A stretch of 33,601 bases of DNA from JBBTDV01 sp038042605 (GCA_964358645.1 CAYHPW010000027.1:1-33601), one strand, 5' to 3'. Numbered from the stretch's first letter, positions 1-7,512 are shown. Notes: generated by a model from the sequence alone, not told the origin. Made by a program: numbers and translations.

Positions 1-570
1 GAAGGCGACCAGCCTGTGGTTTGGCGCGGGCCCATGCTTCATTCCGTTGTAAGCCAGTTCTGTCATCGCGTTAAGTGGGGCGAGCTTGATTACCTTGTTG
101 TTGATATGCCGCCCGGGACAGGTGATGTGCAGCTTTCGTTGGCCCAACTGGTCCCTGTAAGCGGTGCTGTATTGGTGAGTACCCCACAGGAAGTTTCGAT
201 GCAGGATGTGCGCAAGGCGTTCCACATGTTCGATAAGGTGCATATCCCGGTTATGGGTGTGGTGGAGAATATGAGTTACTTCACATGTGATGGCTGCGAT
301 AAAAAGCATTTTCTGTTCGGCAAAGATGGCGGGCGAGTTCTTGCTGAAAAGCTTGGTATCAAGCTGCTTGCCAGCATACCGGTCATACCTTCGGTCAGAG
401 AGGGCGGTGATGAGGGAAAACCCATAGTTGTTTTGGATGCACAGAGCGAAGCAGCCTCTGCTTTTAGATCACTTGCCAGAGTGGTCGCCAAGCAGATTTC
501 TGAATTGCCAAACAAGAGTGTTGATACTTCTCAATCGGCTCAATTAGTACAGATGGGACGGTTTGATTAG
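1..570 (+). CDS. mrp: Mrp/ApbC-type P-loop ATPase, 3' part only
   Basis: Mrp (ApbC/NBP35 family) proteins are cytoplasmic ATPases that bind and hand over Fe-S clusters to apo-proteins. The frame is open from base 1, so the start and the Walker A loop lie outside the window. Visible signs of the family are the DMPPGTGD segment, the STPQEVSMQDVRKA stretch, and ENMSYF followed by a C-x2-C pair and FG-GG. In this family the C-x2-C pair is the cluster-binding site at the dimer interface. The C-terminal tail ends in a short polar extension that I would not assign. The next gene begins 48 bases downstream on the same strand. The family call is strong; which protein receives the cluster cannot be said. 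Confidence 0.93.
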   Translation, partial: EGDQPVVWRGPMLHSVVSQFCHRVKWGELDYLVVDMPPGTGDVQLSLAQLVPVSGAVLVSTPQEVSMQDVRKAFHMFDKVHIPVMGVVENMSYFTCDGCDKKHFLFGKDGGRVLAEKLGIKLLASIPVIPSVREGGDEGKPIVVLDAQSEAASAFRSLARVVAKQISELPNKSVDTSQSAQLVQMGRFD

Positions 571-618
571 GCGGCCTGGCGTTTGCAAAGCCATATGGTC
601 GGAAAAGGAGATTCCACA

Positions 619-798
619 ATGGCAAGAGCAATTTCAAGACGCAAGGCAGCTAAAAGACAAGTCAGTAGATCAGTTTCTGGAAAGAGAAGGCCCACACTAA
701 AAGGCGCAAAGGCTTCTTCAAGAAAGAGTTCGCGCAAGAAGGCTTCTCCAGTTTTATCCTCACTAAAGAAACGTGGCTGGACCCAAATGGGTTCATGA
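619..798 (+). CDS. Small, very basic protein of unknown function
   Basis: A 59-residue protein made largely of Lys, Arg, Ser and Ala, with no hydrophobic segment. I chose the ATG at 619 because AAAAGGAG lies eight bases before it; the upstream GTG/ATG alternatives have no such site. Clusters such as SRRKAAKR and SSRKSSRKK give a strong positive charge over nearly the whole length, and the C-terminus turns more ordinary (RGWTQMGS). This composition fits a nucleic-acid-binding or nucleoid-associated peptide, but no domain is recognisable and this is inference only. It lies 48 bases after mrp and may share its transcript. It could instead be a basic ribosome-associated peptide. Confidence 0.6.
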   Translation: MARAISRRKAAKRQVSRSVSGKRRPTLKGAKASSRKSSRKKASPVLSSLKKRGWTQMGS

Positions 799-809
799 AT
801 TTATCACGA

Positions 810-840
810 AGCTATCCATGAAACTATCCATGGAACTATA
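810..840. repeat. Short 12-bp tandem repeat, about 2.6 copies
   Basis: The unit is close to AACTATCCATGR. Copies lie at 810-821 and 822-833, with a partial copy to 840. It fills the gap between the basic-protein stop and the ferredoxin stop and runs into the last codon of the latter. No function is visible. Confidence 0.6.
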
Positions 841-1069
841 AGGATTCGCGGCCGATAGCCTCGACCGGGCAGGCTTCCATGGCCGCTTTACATCGGGTTT
901 CTTCCTCCGGTGTTGAAGGCTGTTTGTATACATACGAATAGCCGTTTTGATCATTGCGCTGGAAATGATCAGGTGCCTCGGCGCGGCATGCGTCACAATC
1001 TATGCACTGATCATCAACGAAGAATGTGCCCGGTACGTTGTCCGGCCACTTTTTGGTCTTGTCTGCCAT
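836..1069 (-). CDS. Single-cluster [4Fe-4S] ferredoxin
   Basis: A 77-residue soluble electron carrier. It has the C22-x2-C25-x2-C28 arrangement (CIDCDAC) and a distant C67-P (ACPVEAIG), the ligand set of a one-cluster 4Fe-4S ferredoxin. A further Cys at 60 is not part of the usual set. Segments such as APDHF and SYVYKQP are typical of short bacterial ferredoxins of this type. The reading frame continues upstream to 1105, but the residues there look nothing like a ferredoxin and a promoter-like pair covers that stretch, so I start at the ATG at 1069. There is no Shine-Dalgarno sequence, which would fit a leaderless message. The gene is divergent from the phosphoesterase, with start codons 22 bases apart. 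The electron partner is unknown. Confidence 0.88.
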   Translation of the reverse strand: MADKTKKWPDNVPGTFFVDDQCIDCDACRAEAPDHFQRNDQNGYSYVYKQPSTPEEETRCKAAMEACPVEAIGRESL

Positions 1070-1076
1070 AAGATCG

Positions 1077-1105
1077 GCTATAATTAAAAATGTGGATAAG
1101 ATCAA
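1077..1105 (-). promoter_or_regulatory. Candidate promoter for the ferredoxin, leaderless type
   Basis: Read on the minus strand, TTGATC (1100-1105) is followed after 17 bases by TATAGC (1077-1082), then seven bases, then the ferredoxin ATG. On the plus strand TATAAT (1079-1084) overlaps the same bases and is followed after seven bases by the GTG at 1092. Its -35 box is poor. Neither gene has a visible ribosome site, which fits leaderless transcripts in both directions. Confidence 0.45.
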
Positions 1106-2216
1106 GGTTGTCGTTAGTGATAGTCATTTATCGGCGGGAGAATTTTTTGAGGGTTATCGCAACCCGCATGAAGACTTCAGGTATGATAACGAACTTTGCG
1201 ACCTCATCAGATATTTCTGCACAGGCAAATATGGTGATGGACCCGAAGGTCCTGTTGAAGTCGAGCTCATTTTAGCCGGGGATTTCTTTGATTTTCTGAA
1301 TGTCCCGTATTTCGGAGAATTTGAGGAGGCGATTACCGAGGAAATTTCACTGTGGAAGCTTGAAGCCTGCATCGCTGGCCATAAGAAAGTGATGATAGCG
1401 CTCAGGGAGTTTGCCTCCAGGCCGAATAAGCGCATCACCTATCTAGTCGGCAACCATGACGCTGATTTGTTTTTTCAGAAAGTCAGAGAGCGGATAATCA
1501 AGGAATGGGATCCGGAGGCGGAGAGCGGCTCTTCCGGCGGGAAAGTTACGATAATCGCCGACAGGGATCATATAAGGCTTGAGGGTGGGGTTGATGTTTA
1601 TCACGGCAACCAGTTTGAGGCGATGCATATTCTGAATTTTTCAAAGCCGTTATTGGAATCCGGCCTGTCGAAGCCGGTCCTGAACATCCCATGGGGAAGT
1701 TTTTATATTCTAAAGATAGTTAACAGAATGAAATGGGAGCGCGACTATCTGGATAAAGTGCGACCGCTTAAGGTACTGCTACTTGTGGGTGCTATCTCGG
1801 ATCCATGGTTTATAATCAGATATGTTTTTCTTTCGATCTATTACTTTCTTAAGACAAGGTTTGTATACAGTCCCAAGAGGCGCTCAAGTTTTAAGGTGAC
1901 AATGGATATTTTTAAACAGGAAGTCGCGTTTTTTATGGATTTAGAACGCAATGCCCGGAAGCTTTTGGACCAGGACCCTGAATTAAAAACGGTGATTATA
2001 GGTCACACCCATAAGCCGATTAGCAAGGGATATCCCGACGGCAAACAATATATCAATACCGGCACGTGGACCAAGATGGTGCACTTGGATCTGAGGAGTA
2101 TCGGCCAGCAGTCCTGTCCCACATTCGCGCTGATCAAAATCAGGGATGGCCATGCCTTGTGCGATCTAAGGTACTGGGTAGGCGAGCACAGCCCGCACAG
2201 GGTGTTTAGTAATTGA
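1092..2216 (+). CDS. Calcineurin-like metallophosphoesterase
   Basis: A 374-residue hydrolase with the full metal-binding set of the calcineurin-like fold: D10-x-H12 (SDSH), GD at D64, GNHD at 120-123, a YHGN segment, and GHTH at 304-307. The order and spacing resemble UDP-2,3-diacylglucosamine pyrophosphatase (LpxH)-type enzymes and other large bacterial phosphoesterases, but the protein is longer than LpxH and the substrate cannot be read from the sequence. A hydrophobic, aromatic stretch near residues 235-260 could contact the membrane. I use the GTG at 1092 because upstream residues run through the ferredoxin promoter and coding region. No Shine-Dalgarno sequence precedes it. The stop overlaps a small downstream frame by one dinucleotide step (TTGA). 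Confidence 0.85.
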   Translation: MDKIKVVVSDSHLSAGEFFEGYRNPHEDFRYDNELCDLIRYFCTGKYGDGPEGPVEVELILAGDFFDFLNVPYFGEFEEAITEEISLWKLEACIAGHKKVMIALREFASRPNKRITYLVGNHDADLFFQKVRERIIKEWDPEAESGSSGGKVTIIADRDHIRLEGGVDVYHGNQFEAMHILNFSKPLLESGLSKPVLNIPWGSFYILKIVNRMKWERDYLDKVRPLKVLLLVGAISDPWFIIRYVFLSIYYFLKTRFVYSPKRRSSFKVTMDIFKQEVAFFMDLERNARKLLDQDPELKTVIIGHTHKPISKGYPDGKQYINTGTWTKMVHLDLRSIGQQSCPTFALIKIRDGHALCDLRYWVGEHSPHRVFSN

Positions 2217-2425
2217 CTGTAAAATGGGTTGTTATTGCTACTGGAATCATTGGAGTGATCGTGGCACTTGCAATTTGCCGATTTAACAAAAGTCATACTT
2301 CTACCACCACTTCCACTCAGCGGCCTGATGGAGTTCTGCAATTACTTAAGGCGTCTGATGGAAAAAACTTCCAAAATTCTGTAAGTCAGCATATCCTTTT
2401 AATGTGCGACGAGAATATCTTCTAA
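2213..2425 (+). CDS. Possible single-pass membrane microprotein
   Basis: A 70-residue frame that starts at a TTG overlapping the phosphoesterase stop (TTGA) and ends 22 bases inside the following toxin-like gene. Residues 4-22 are a clear hydrophobic helix (VVIATGIIGVIVALAI), followed by a polar Thr/Ser-rich segment. The overlap at both ends fits translational coupling, but the rare start codon and the lack of a ribosome site make it doubtful. No family is recognised. Confidence 0.3.
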   Translation: MTVKWVVIATGIIGVIVALAICRFNKSHTSTTTSTQRPDGVLQLLKASDGKNFQNSVSQHILLMCDENIF

Positions 2426-2709
2426 AAATTGAAGTCAATGGTCGGCAATTTAATCGAGTAGTAATCGATTCCCATTATCAAGTAAAACACTTAAAGAGTA
2501 TTACGGACCCGTTGATTCTGGAGCTGGTCAAGTCGCTGAATGGCAGTGAATCTTTACCGGAGAAAGTATTGCCAAGCGGGTTTGAAATATACGTTGATGA
2601 TCCAGTTTTTCTTGGTGAGAAGCCTTATCGATTGATTTGGACAGCTCATCCGAAAGAAAACTATATCGGCATTATCAATGCTTTTCGAAGGGCAGTTTGG
2701 AGGAAGTGA
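2404..2709 (+). CDS. Putative toxin of a type II toxin-antitoxin pair
   Basis: A 101-residue protein beginning at a GTG, just upstream of and overlapping by one base (TGATG) an HTH protein. The order toxin first, XRE-type partner second, with coupled starts, is that of HigBA-like modules. The sequence is a small alpha/beta protein with a repeated theme of short hydrophobic strands (LLKIEVNG, FNRVVIDSHY, YRLIWTAHP) and ends IGIINAFRRAVWRK. It is not a textbook RelE/HigB protein: no clear catalytic set can be aligned by eye. The VVIDSHYQVKH segment slightly recalls DUF4258-like proteins. Function as a toxin is inferred from gene order and size. No Shine-Dalgarno sequence precedes the GTG, so the start is uncertain. 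Confidence 0.5.
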   Translation: MRREYLLKIEVNGRQFNRVVIDSHYQVKHLKSITDPLILELVKSLNGSESLPEKVLPSGFEIYVDDPVFLGEKPYRLIWTAHPKENYIGIINAFRRAVWRK

Positions 2710-3017
2710 TGACGACAAGGTATTTAAGTGAAGATGAAATCAAGGAGATTAGAAAAAGTACATCCCGGATGAAGGGAACGGCCCACCTGCCACCTGACGC
2801 GTCTGCATTGGATCGCGCCAAATATGACCTTTGCCAAGAGTTCGTCATATTTATGCGAAAAAAATGTATCAGTCAGAGAAAACTTGCAGAGATGTTGGGT
2901 GTTCCGGAGTCACGCATTAGCGAAATTGTGCATTACAGAATTAATAAGCTGACATTGGATCGGTTGGTTCGATATATGGAAACGCTTAGACCAAATCTTG
3001 TTTTAAAAGCTGTTTAA
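2709..3017 (+). CDS. XRE-family HTH protein, probable antitoxin
   Basis: A 102-residue DNA-binding protein. A helix-turn-helix lies at about residues 54-74 (SQRKLAEMLGVPESRISEI), followed by the IxKLTLDRLVRYMETL helix typical of the short XRE group that partners small toxins (COG5606-like). The ATG at 2709 shares a base with the preceding stop, indicating coupled translation. The frame stays open upstream to 2637, but that part overlaps the toxin gene and is not needed for the domain. Such proteins usually bind the toxin and repress their own promoter. The N-terminal 45 residues are charged and could be the toxin-binding part, which is inference. Confidence 0.75.
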   Translation: MTTRYLSEDEIKEIRKSTSRMKGTAHLPPDASALDRAKYDLCQEFVIFMRKKCISQRKLAEMLGVPESRISEIVHYRINKLTLDRLVRYMETLRPNLVLKAV

Positions 3018-3203
3018 CTTTTTGAAGTCAAAAACTGCCGATATGGCAGGAGCACACTCAAAAAATTCATGGAGGCATGACTGTATAGGACATTCGCGTT
3101 GATCACAGAAAAAAAGACTGAGTGCAACTAACAACACAAATTACGGGATATAAAATTATCTCTCCTTTTATGATAAGGAATGGATATTCTCGGGGAGTGA
3201 ATT

Positions 3204-3833
3204 ATGAAAGAGATCGAGTCTGATCCATTTGACCTATTTGCTGTCTGGTATAGGCAGGCGGGAAAAAAGACTGTTTGGAGGCGAATTTTGACATGGCTTT
3301 ATCCGCCTGCTGTCATTCATCAGCCAGATGCGATGATTCTTTCCACGGCTAACCGCGACGGTAAGCCATCAGCTCGTGTTGTTCTATTTAAGGGCATTAA
3401 GGATGGCGGTTTTACATTTTTTACTAACTACATGAGCCAAAAAGGACGTGAACTCACTGAAAATCCAAGAGCGGAACTTGTTTTTCATTGGGCATTTCCA
3501 GAGAGACAAGTTCGGGTCGAGGGTGTGGCAACAAAAACGAGTCGTGAGGCCAGCGTCGCTTATTGGCGAACAAGGCCTAGAGGCAGCCAGTTGAGTGGAG
3601 CTGTATCACCACAAAGTAGCATCATTTCTGGGCGAGCCGCATTGGTTAAAAAAGTCGATGAATTAAAGCACCTGCTGCAAGGTGCTGACGTTCCCTGTCC
3701 GGAATGGTGGGGTGGCTTCTGTTTGATACCGGATTGTATCGAGTTCTGGGAAGGGCGAGCGAATCGGCTGCATGAACGCATTCGTTTCACGAGGAATGGC
3801 CATCGGTGGAATCGCGAGTTTTTAGCGCCATGA
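3204..3833 (+). CDS. pdxH: Pyridoxamine/pyridoxine 5'-phosphate oxidase
   Basis: PdxH uses FMN and oxygen to make pyridoxal 5'-phosphate, the last step of vitamin B6 synthesis and salvage. The 209-residue protein shows the family in order: SARVVLFKG (58-64), FFTNYMSQKG (72-81), ERQVRVEG (100-107), RPRGSQLSGA (124-133), QSS (137-139), WWGGF (168-172), IEFWEGRANRLHER (179-192) and a C-terminal LAP. These include the usual FMN and PLP contacts. The GAWxSxQS element is altered to GAVSPQSS, and about 15 extra residues lie near positions 20-36. GGGGAG lies seven bases before the ATG. PLP supply suits the tryptophanase in the same window, but the genes are not linked in an operon. Confidence 0.92.
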   Translation: MKEIESDPFDLFAVWYRQAGKKTVWRRILTWLYPPAVIHQPDAMILSTANRDGKPSARVVLFKGIKDGGFTFFTNYMSQKGRELTENPRAELVFHWAFPERQVRVEGVATKTSREASVAYWRTRPRGSQLSGAVSPQSSIISGRAALVKKVDELKHLLQGADVPCPEWWGGFCLIPDCIEFWEGRANRLHERIRFTRNGHRWNREFLAP

Positions 3834-3857
3834 TTTATGTGTAATCGGTCAGTATTT

Positions 3858-3914
3858 ATGGACGTGGTGGGCCTGGGACCGCGATGTTTCTGTGGAAGTG
3901 GAGCTGGATTTTAA
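3858..3914 (+). other. Micro-frame with a SEC-C-like zinc motif, probable relic
   Basis: An 18-codon frame in the gap between two convergent genes reads GLGPRCFCGSGAGF before a stop. SEC-C tails have the form CxCGSGxx[YF]xxCC, so the first half of the motif is present and the second is missing. There is no ribosome site. It may be a leftover of a lost gene or chance. Confidence 0.2.
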
Positions 3915-3938
3915 GAGGTCGCGCGCCAGGTCCGAAAG

Positions 3939-5066
3939 TCACTTTCTCGCGGTGAAATCACGCATGCTATGAAAAACTCTAAAAAAGTCATCGACAGAGA
4001 TGATATTAAATCCTTCTAGACCATTCTCTGTGCCCCAGCTGTTTTGAAGTTTGAGATGGGTTAGCTTGCCGTCTTGTTCTCTATAGCCAACTACCAGGAT
4101 GGCATGTAAATCATGCTCGACTGTTTCTGGTGTCGCCTTGACCGGAATGCGTATATTTGGATTAGATTTCAAAACGCCGTTATTATTTTCTAGTTGCCCT
4201 GCCCACCTTAATGACACCAAGGTGGAACGCTTCAATAATATATTTTGCTTGATTCGTTCCAAGATCTTCTGGGCAGGATCCATTATCATTTCGACTAAAT
4301 ATCTACTATCGTATTTCATGGAGTGTGACGCTGCGTCTGGACTTAGAAAAAACGCATACTCTTTGTGGAAGGAGTTTTGGCTCTCGAGATATTTAGAGTA
4401 GGTTTCGGGAGTCCAAGTTTTTCCATCAACTTCAAAAGATCTGGGAAAAGGTCCGATCTCTGATTCAATTAACTGTTTCGCCCATGTTCTTGCTTCATCC
4501 CGAATCTTTACAAAGTCCTCTCCTGCTTCGCGCCGAGACCATGCTTGTTTTGCATAGACTTTTAGTTGGCCTATAATTTTGTTCCAACCTCCTACTGGCT
4601 TATAAGGAAATAAAGTATCTGGAACTAGGCCATAGCGATGAGCTAAAACTCCAAGTGCAGATGGATTATCGCCATCCAAATTCGGAAGTTTCGAATATTT
4701 CGGACCATTCGCGGCATAGGCACAAGTATCACGGGTGAGTTTTTGTGCCATGAGATAATCGGCAGAGAGATGAGGTACCATGATCCCTTGAGCTGCAAGT
4801 AGGTATTCGTATTCGGTGAGGCTTGCATTGAGCCAGCATGTGCCACTGCATTGTTCACGAACTGGACGAAGATTAGGGATCTGATGCTCCTGGATTTCGC
4901 TATTACTTTTGCCAGCTAATGAGTTGCCAATAATGTTGAGTAGCGCATTCTGACAAAGAGTTGACGTGGATCCAGAGGCGGGTTGCTGCCCATTTGAAAA
5001 ACCATTTTCGGACGCAAGAACTAGGGCAATAAAACTGATATAAAATAGCACACCCCTGCGTATCAT
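3939..5066 (-). CDS. Secreted papain-like (C1) cysteine protease
   Basis: A 375-residue predicted peptidase of the papain fold. The catalytic set is in order: Q72 in the REQCSGTCW segment with C77, H321 in HDLHAILVVGY, and N342 in QNSWG. A long insert of about 150 residues between Cys and His carries conserved-looking aromatic and charged residues and may form a lid or regulatory part. The N-terminus from the ATG at 5066 is a signal peptide (MIRRGVLFYISFIALVLA). An alternative ATG at 5165 overlaps the Fic stop (ATGA) but adds 33 residues ahead of the signal and has its purine run touching the start codon, so I prefer 5066. No inhibitor-type propeptide is visible. Target unknown; likely periplasmic or released. 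Confidence 0.72.
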   Translation of the reverse strand: MIRRGVLFYISFIALVLASENGFSNGQQPASGSTSTLCQNALLNIIGNSLAGKSNSEIQEHQIPNLRPVREQCSGTCWLNASLTEYEYLLAAQGIMVPHLSADYLMAQKLTRDTCAYAANGPKYSKLPNLDGDNPSALGVLAHRYGLVPDTLFPYKPVGGWNKIIGQLKVYAKQAWSRREAGEDFVKIRDEARTWAKQLIESEIGPFPRSFEVDGKTWTPETYSKYLESQNSFHKEYAFFLSPDAASHSMKYDSRYLVEMIMDPAQKILERIKQNILLKRSTLVSLRWAGQLENNNGVLKSNPNIRIPVKATPETVEHDLHAILVVGYREQDGKLTHLKLQNSWGTENGLEGFNIISVDDFFRVFHSMRDFTARK

Positions 5067-5161
5067 ATTATACTTATCGAGTTTTTTAATCGCAGGTTTA
5101 GCGCAGGGGCTAGGTGCTATTAGGGGGCGGGGCTTGAGATCGTGCGAGCTTCTTGTGAGAA

Positions 5162-5942
5162 TCATCCTTTCAAAATACGCAAGTAGTCCTTTGTCGATTT
5201 GTATACCATACAGCTCATGAAGTTAACAAAATCCGTGTCGTCCTTTCGAGACCTTTCTATAAGAGCAATATAGTCTTGCCTTAAAACAGGAGGGATGACG
5301 GTAATCGTGTACCCAGCCTGGAATAGGGCAACATTCATCAGCAATCTGGCAGTTCTGCCATTGCCATCCACAAACGGATGGATGTTCACAAGCTCTTCAT
5401 GAAGCTTCGCCGCAAATACGACAGGGTGATGTTTTTTTCTCATGACAGGGATCTTAGATACGAACTTCTACATGAGCGATGGCACTTTATTGGCTGGTGG
5501 GGGTAAATGCTGGCTGCCCGTGATTACGACACGCACCTTACGGTAAGTGCCTGCGCTTTCCTTATCTATTCTATAATAAAATAGTCTGTGTATATTTTAG
5601 GATGTCTTTCTCGGTGATAGTTTTATTTTTAGCTAGCTCATAAATGAAATCAAATGCTTCGCTGTGACCCGAAGCTTCATAATGATCTCTCAGCGGCTTG
5701 CCAGAAATGGTCAAGCCGTCTTCAAGAACGATTTTTGTCTCGGTCTCGGTCAGCGTGTTTCCTTCAATGGCGTTACTGCTATAGGTCAGTCCGATGCGGA
5801 AGTACTCCTTAATCTGCTTGAGAAAATCCTTCGAGATGGGACGGCGAGATGGGACGGCGAGATGGGACGGCGAGATGGGACGGAAGGATTGGATCTGCTT
5901 ATTCAGCTCGTCAATTTGGTGGAGTTTATTTTCGTAGTTCAT
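5162..5942 (-). pseudogene. Fic-domain gene broken by a frameshift and a nonsense codon
   Basis: Fic proteins transfer AMP or similar groups to target proteins. The N-terminal part (from the ATG at 5942) carries the inhibitory-helix signature S-x3-E-G (SSNAIEGNTL). It ends at 5571, where one lost base near 5567-5582 shifts the frame; the other frame continues naturally with RIDKESAGTYRK. A TAG at 5468-5470 then interrupts what should read LM-x-KFV. After that the frame stays open and includes the intact catalytic motif HPFVDGNGRTAR. An ATG at 5443 could restart a 93-residue fragment. Two lesions favour decay; splitting into a separate inhibitor and enzyme is possible but less likely. The gene lies directly downstream of tryptophanase. 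A 13-bp tandem repeat sits in its 5' part. Confidence 0.85.
5832..5883. repeat. Four perfect copies of a 13-bp tandem repeat
   Basis: The unit CGAGATGGGACGG occurs four times without a mismatch, inside the N-terminal coding part of the Fic gene. One copy alone would give the normal-looking RPISKDFLKQ junction. The three extra copies (39 bases) keep the frame and add 13 residues, but any change by one or two copies would shift it. Confidence 0.95.
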
Positions 5943-6016
5943 ATAAATTACAGCCTTTACTGTGCAGACAATCTGAAACTTGTTTGATGACAACTCTTAA
6001 CACTACGAGCATATGC

Positions 6017-7426
6017 TTAAACCGGTTCAAACTGTGCGGTAAAGTGCTTTAGGAATGGTGGCTCGTAAGTCATCCGTAGCCCGCGCAGTTCTTCTTTGTG
6101 CGCCACGAGTTCTTTGGCGCCTTCTAAGATGTAATCGAAATGGCTTTGCGTATAGACCCTGCGTGGGAAAGCAAGCCTCACGAGTTCCATCATCGCTGGG
6201 CGGAAGCTTCCGCCAGTCTCGCGTTTTCCAAACATGACCGAGCCGATTTCACACGACCTTATCCCCTCGGCCAGGTACATCTCGCATACCAAGGCTTGGC
6301 CGGGGTATTGCTCAGGCGGAATGTGGGGTAAAAAAGTTTTTGCGTCTATGTAAACCGCATGTCCCCCAGGCGGCTGGACCGTCGGTATCCCCGCATGGTT
6401 AAGCCCTTCAGCCATGTATCTTATGACCGCGAGACGATACTCGAGGTATCGCTCATCTAAAATTTCTTCGAGTCCTGTAGCCATGGCCTCAAGATCGCGT
6501 GCCGCAAGCCCACCGTATGTCGGGAAGCCTTCGGTGAGGATCAGCATGCTTCTTAATTTTTCAACCAAGCCTTGCTCAGACCAATTGTTTTTTTTCAAAG
6601 CTATAAACCCGCCGATGTTCACTAGGGCATCCTTCTTAGCGCTCATCATGCAACCATCGGCAAGTGAAAATATTTCTAAAGCAATGTCCTTTGCGGTTCG
6701 CCCAGCCTGGCCAGGCTCCCTGCTTTTAATAAAGTAGCTATTCTCCGCGAATCGGCAGGCATCCAAGATGAATGGTATCCCATAGCGGCGCAAAACGTCT
6801 GAGGTCTTTCTTAAATTATCAAGCGAAACCGGCTGACCACCGCCGGTGTTATTGGTGATGGTCATCATCCCGCAGGGGATCCGCCCTTTGTTTTCAGCAC
6901 AGAAGGCCTCGAGCTTAGCTATGTCTATGTTGCCTTTGAACGGGTGCTGGTTCTCGGGGTCCTTGCCCTCCTCTATGACGAGGTCAATGGCTTCGCCACC
7001 GAGGTACTCGATGTTCGCTCTTGTTGTATCAAAGTGGTTGTTTGAAGGGATCTTGCAGCCTGGCTTGACAATTACGCCGAATAGCAGTCTCTCTGATGCT
7101 CTACCTTGATGTGTTGGGATGACATGTTTATAGCCTGTTAGATCCTGCACGCTTTTTTCAAAGCGCTCGAAGCTTTTAGATCCAGCGTAACTTTCATCCG
7201 CCGTCATCATGGCGCCCCATTGGGCGGCGCTCATCGCGGTGGTTCCTGAATCCGTAAGGAAGTCAAACGTCACGTGCTTTGCCGGTATAAGAAATAAGTT
7301 ATATCCGGCTTGGCGGAGGAGTTCCTCCCGTTGTGATCTTGTGAGGAATGGTAATGGATCCACCATTTTGATCTTGAATGGTTCCATTATAGTTTTTCTA
7401 GGTATGGTTTTTCTTGGCTCAGTCAT
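6017..7426 (-). CDS. tnaA: Tryptophanase (tryptophan indole-lyase)
   Basis: This PLP enzyme splits L-tryptophan into indole, pyruvate and ammonia. The 469-residue protein matches the family over its full length: EPFKIKMVDP, LTDSGTTAMS, PTHQGR (104-109), TNNTGGGQPVSL, DACRFAENSYFIK, MSAKKDA (PLP lysine K265), EGFPTYGGL and a PRRVYTQSH tail. Tyrosine phenol-lyase is the near relative. Two features favour tryptophanase: C-E-I-G-S at 392-396, like V-E-I-G-S in E. coli TnaA, and H461 in the C-terminal LKHFTA, where the phenol-lyase has Phe. GGAAGGAA precedes the ATG at 7426; a second ATG 13 codons in is possible. No TnaC leader peptide with Trp and no tryptophan permease are visible, so control must differ from E. 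coli. Indole could act as a signal. Confidence 0.93.
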   Translation of the reverse strand: MTEPRKTIPRKTIMEPFKIKMVDPLPFLTRSQREELLRQAGYNLFLIPAKHVTFDFLTDSGTTAMSAAQWGAMMTADESYAGSKSFERFEKSVQDLTGYKHVIPTHQGRASERLLFGVIVKPGCKIPSNNHFDTTRANIEYLGGEAIDLVIEEGKDPENQHPFKGNIDIAKLEAFCAENKGRIPCGMMTITNNTGGGQPVSLDNLRKTSDVLRRYGIPFILDACRFAENSYFIKSREPGQAGRTAKDIALEIFSLADGCMMSAKKDALVNIGGFIALKKNNWSEQGLVEKLRSMLILTEGFPTYGGLAARDLEAMATGLEEILDERYLEYRLAVIRYMAEGLNHAGIPTVQPPGGHAVYIDAKTFLPHIPPEQYPGQALVCEMYLAEGIRSCEIGSVMFGKRETGGSFRPAMMELVRLAFPRRVYTQSHFDYILEGAKELVAHKEELRGLRMTYEPPFLKHFTAQFEPV

Positions 7427-7512
7427 ATGCGGATTCCTTCCATCAGCACAACTTGCCTGATTTTTTCTGTCACTTCAAGAGTGGCATTTATTGGCTTTTA
7501 TTGAAGCGTTAA

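Noticed and set aside
3035..3049. CTGCC-GATAT-GGCAG hairpin as a terminator after the antitoxin gene
   Set aside because: Only a five-base stem and no T run follows.
5567..5582. Programmed frameshift in the Fic gene
   Set aside because: No slippery heptamer is seen, and a separate TAG further on would still stop translation.
6017..7426. Tyrosine phenol-lyase instead of tryptophanase
   Set aside because: The C-terminal H461 and the CEIGS segment follow tryptophanase, not the Phe and MERG-type residues of the phenol-lyase.
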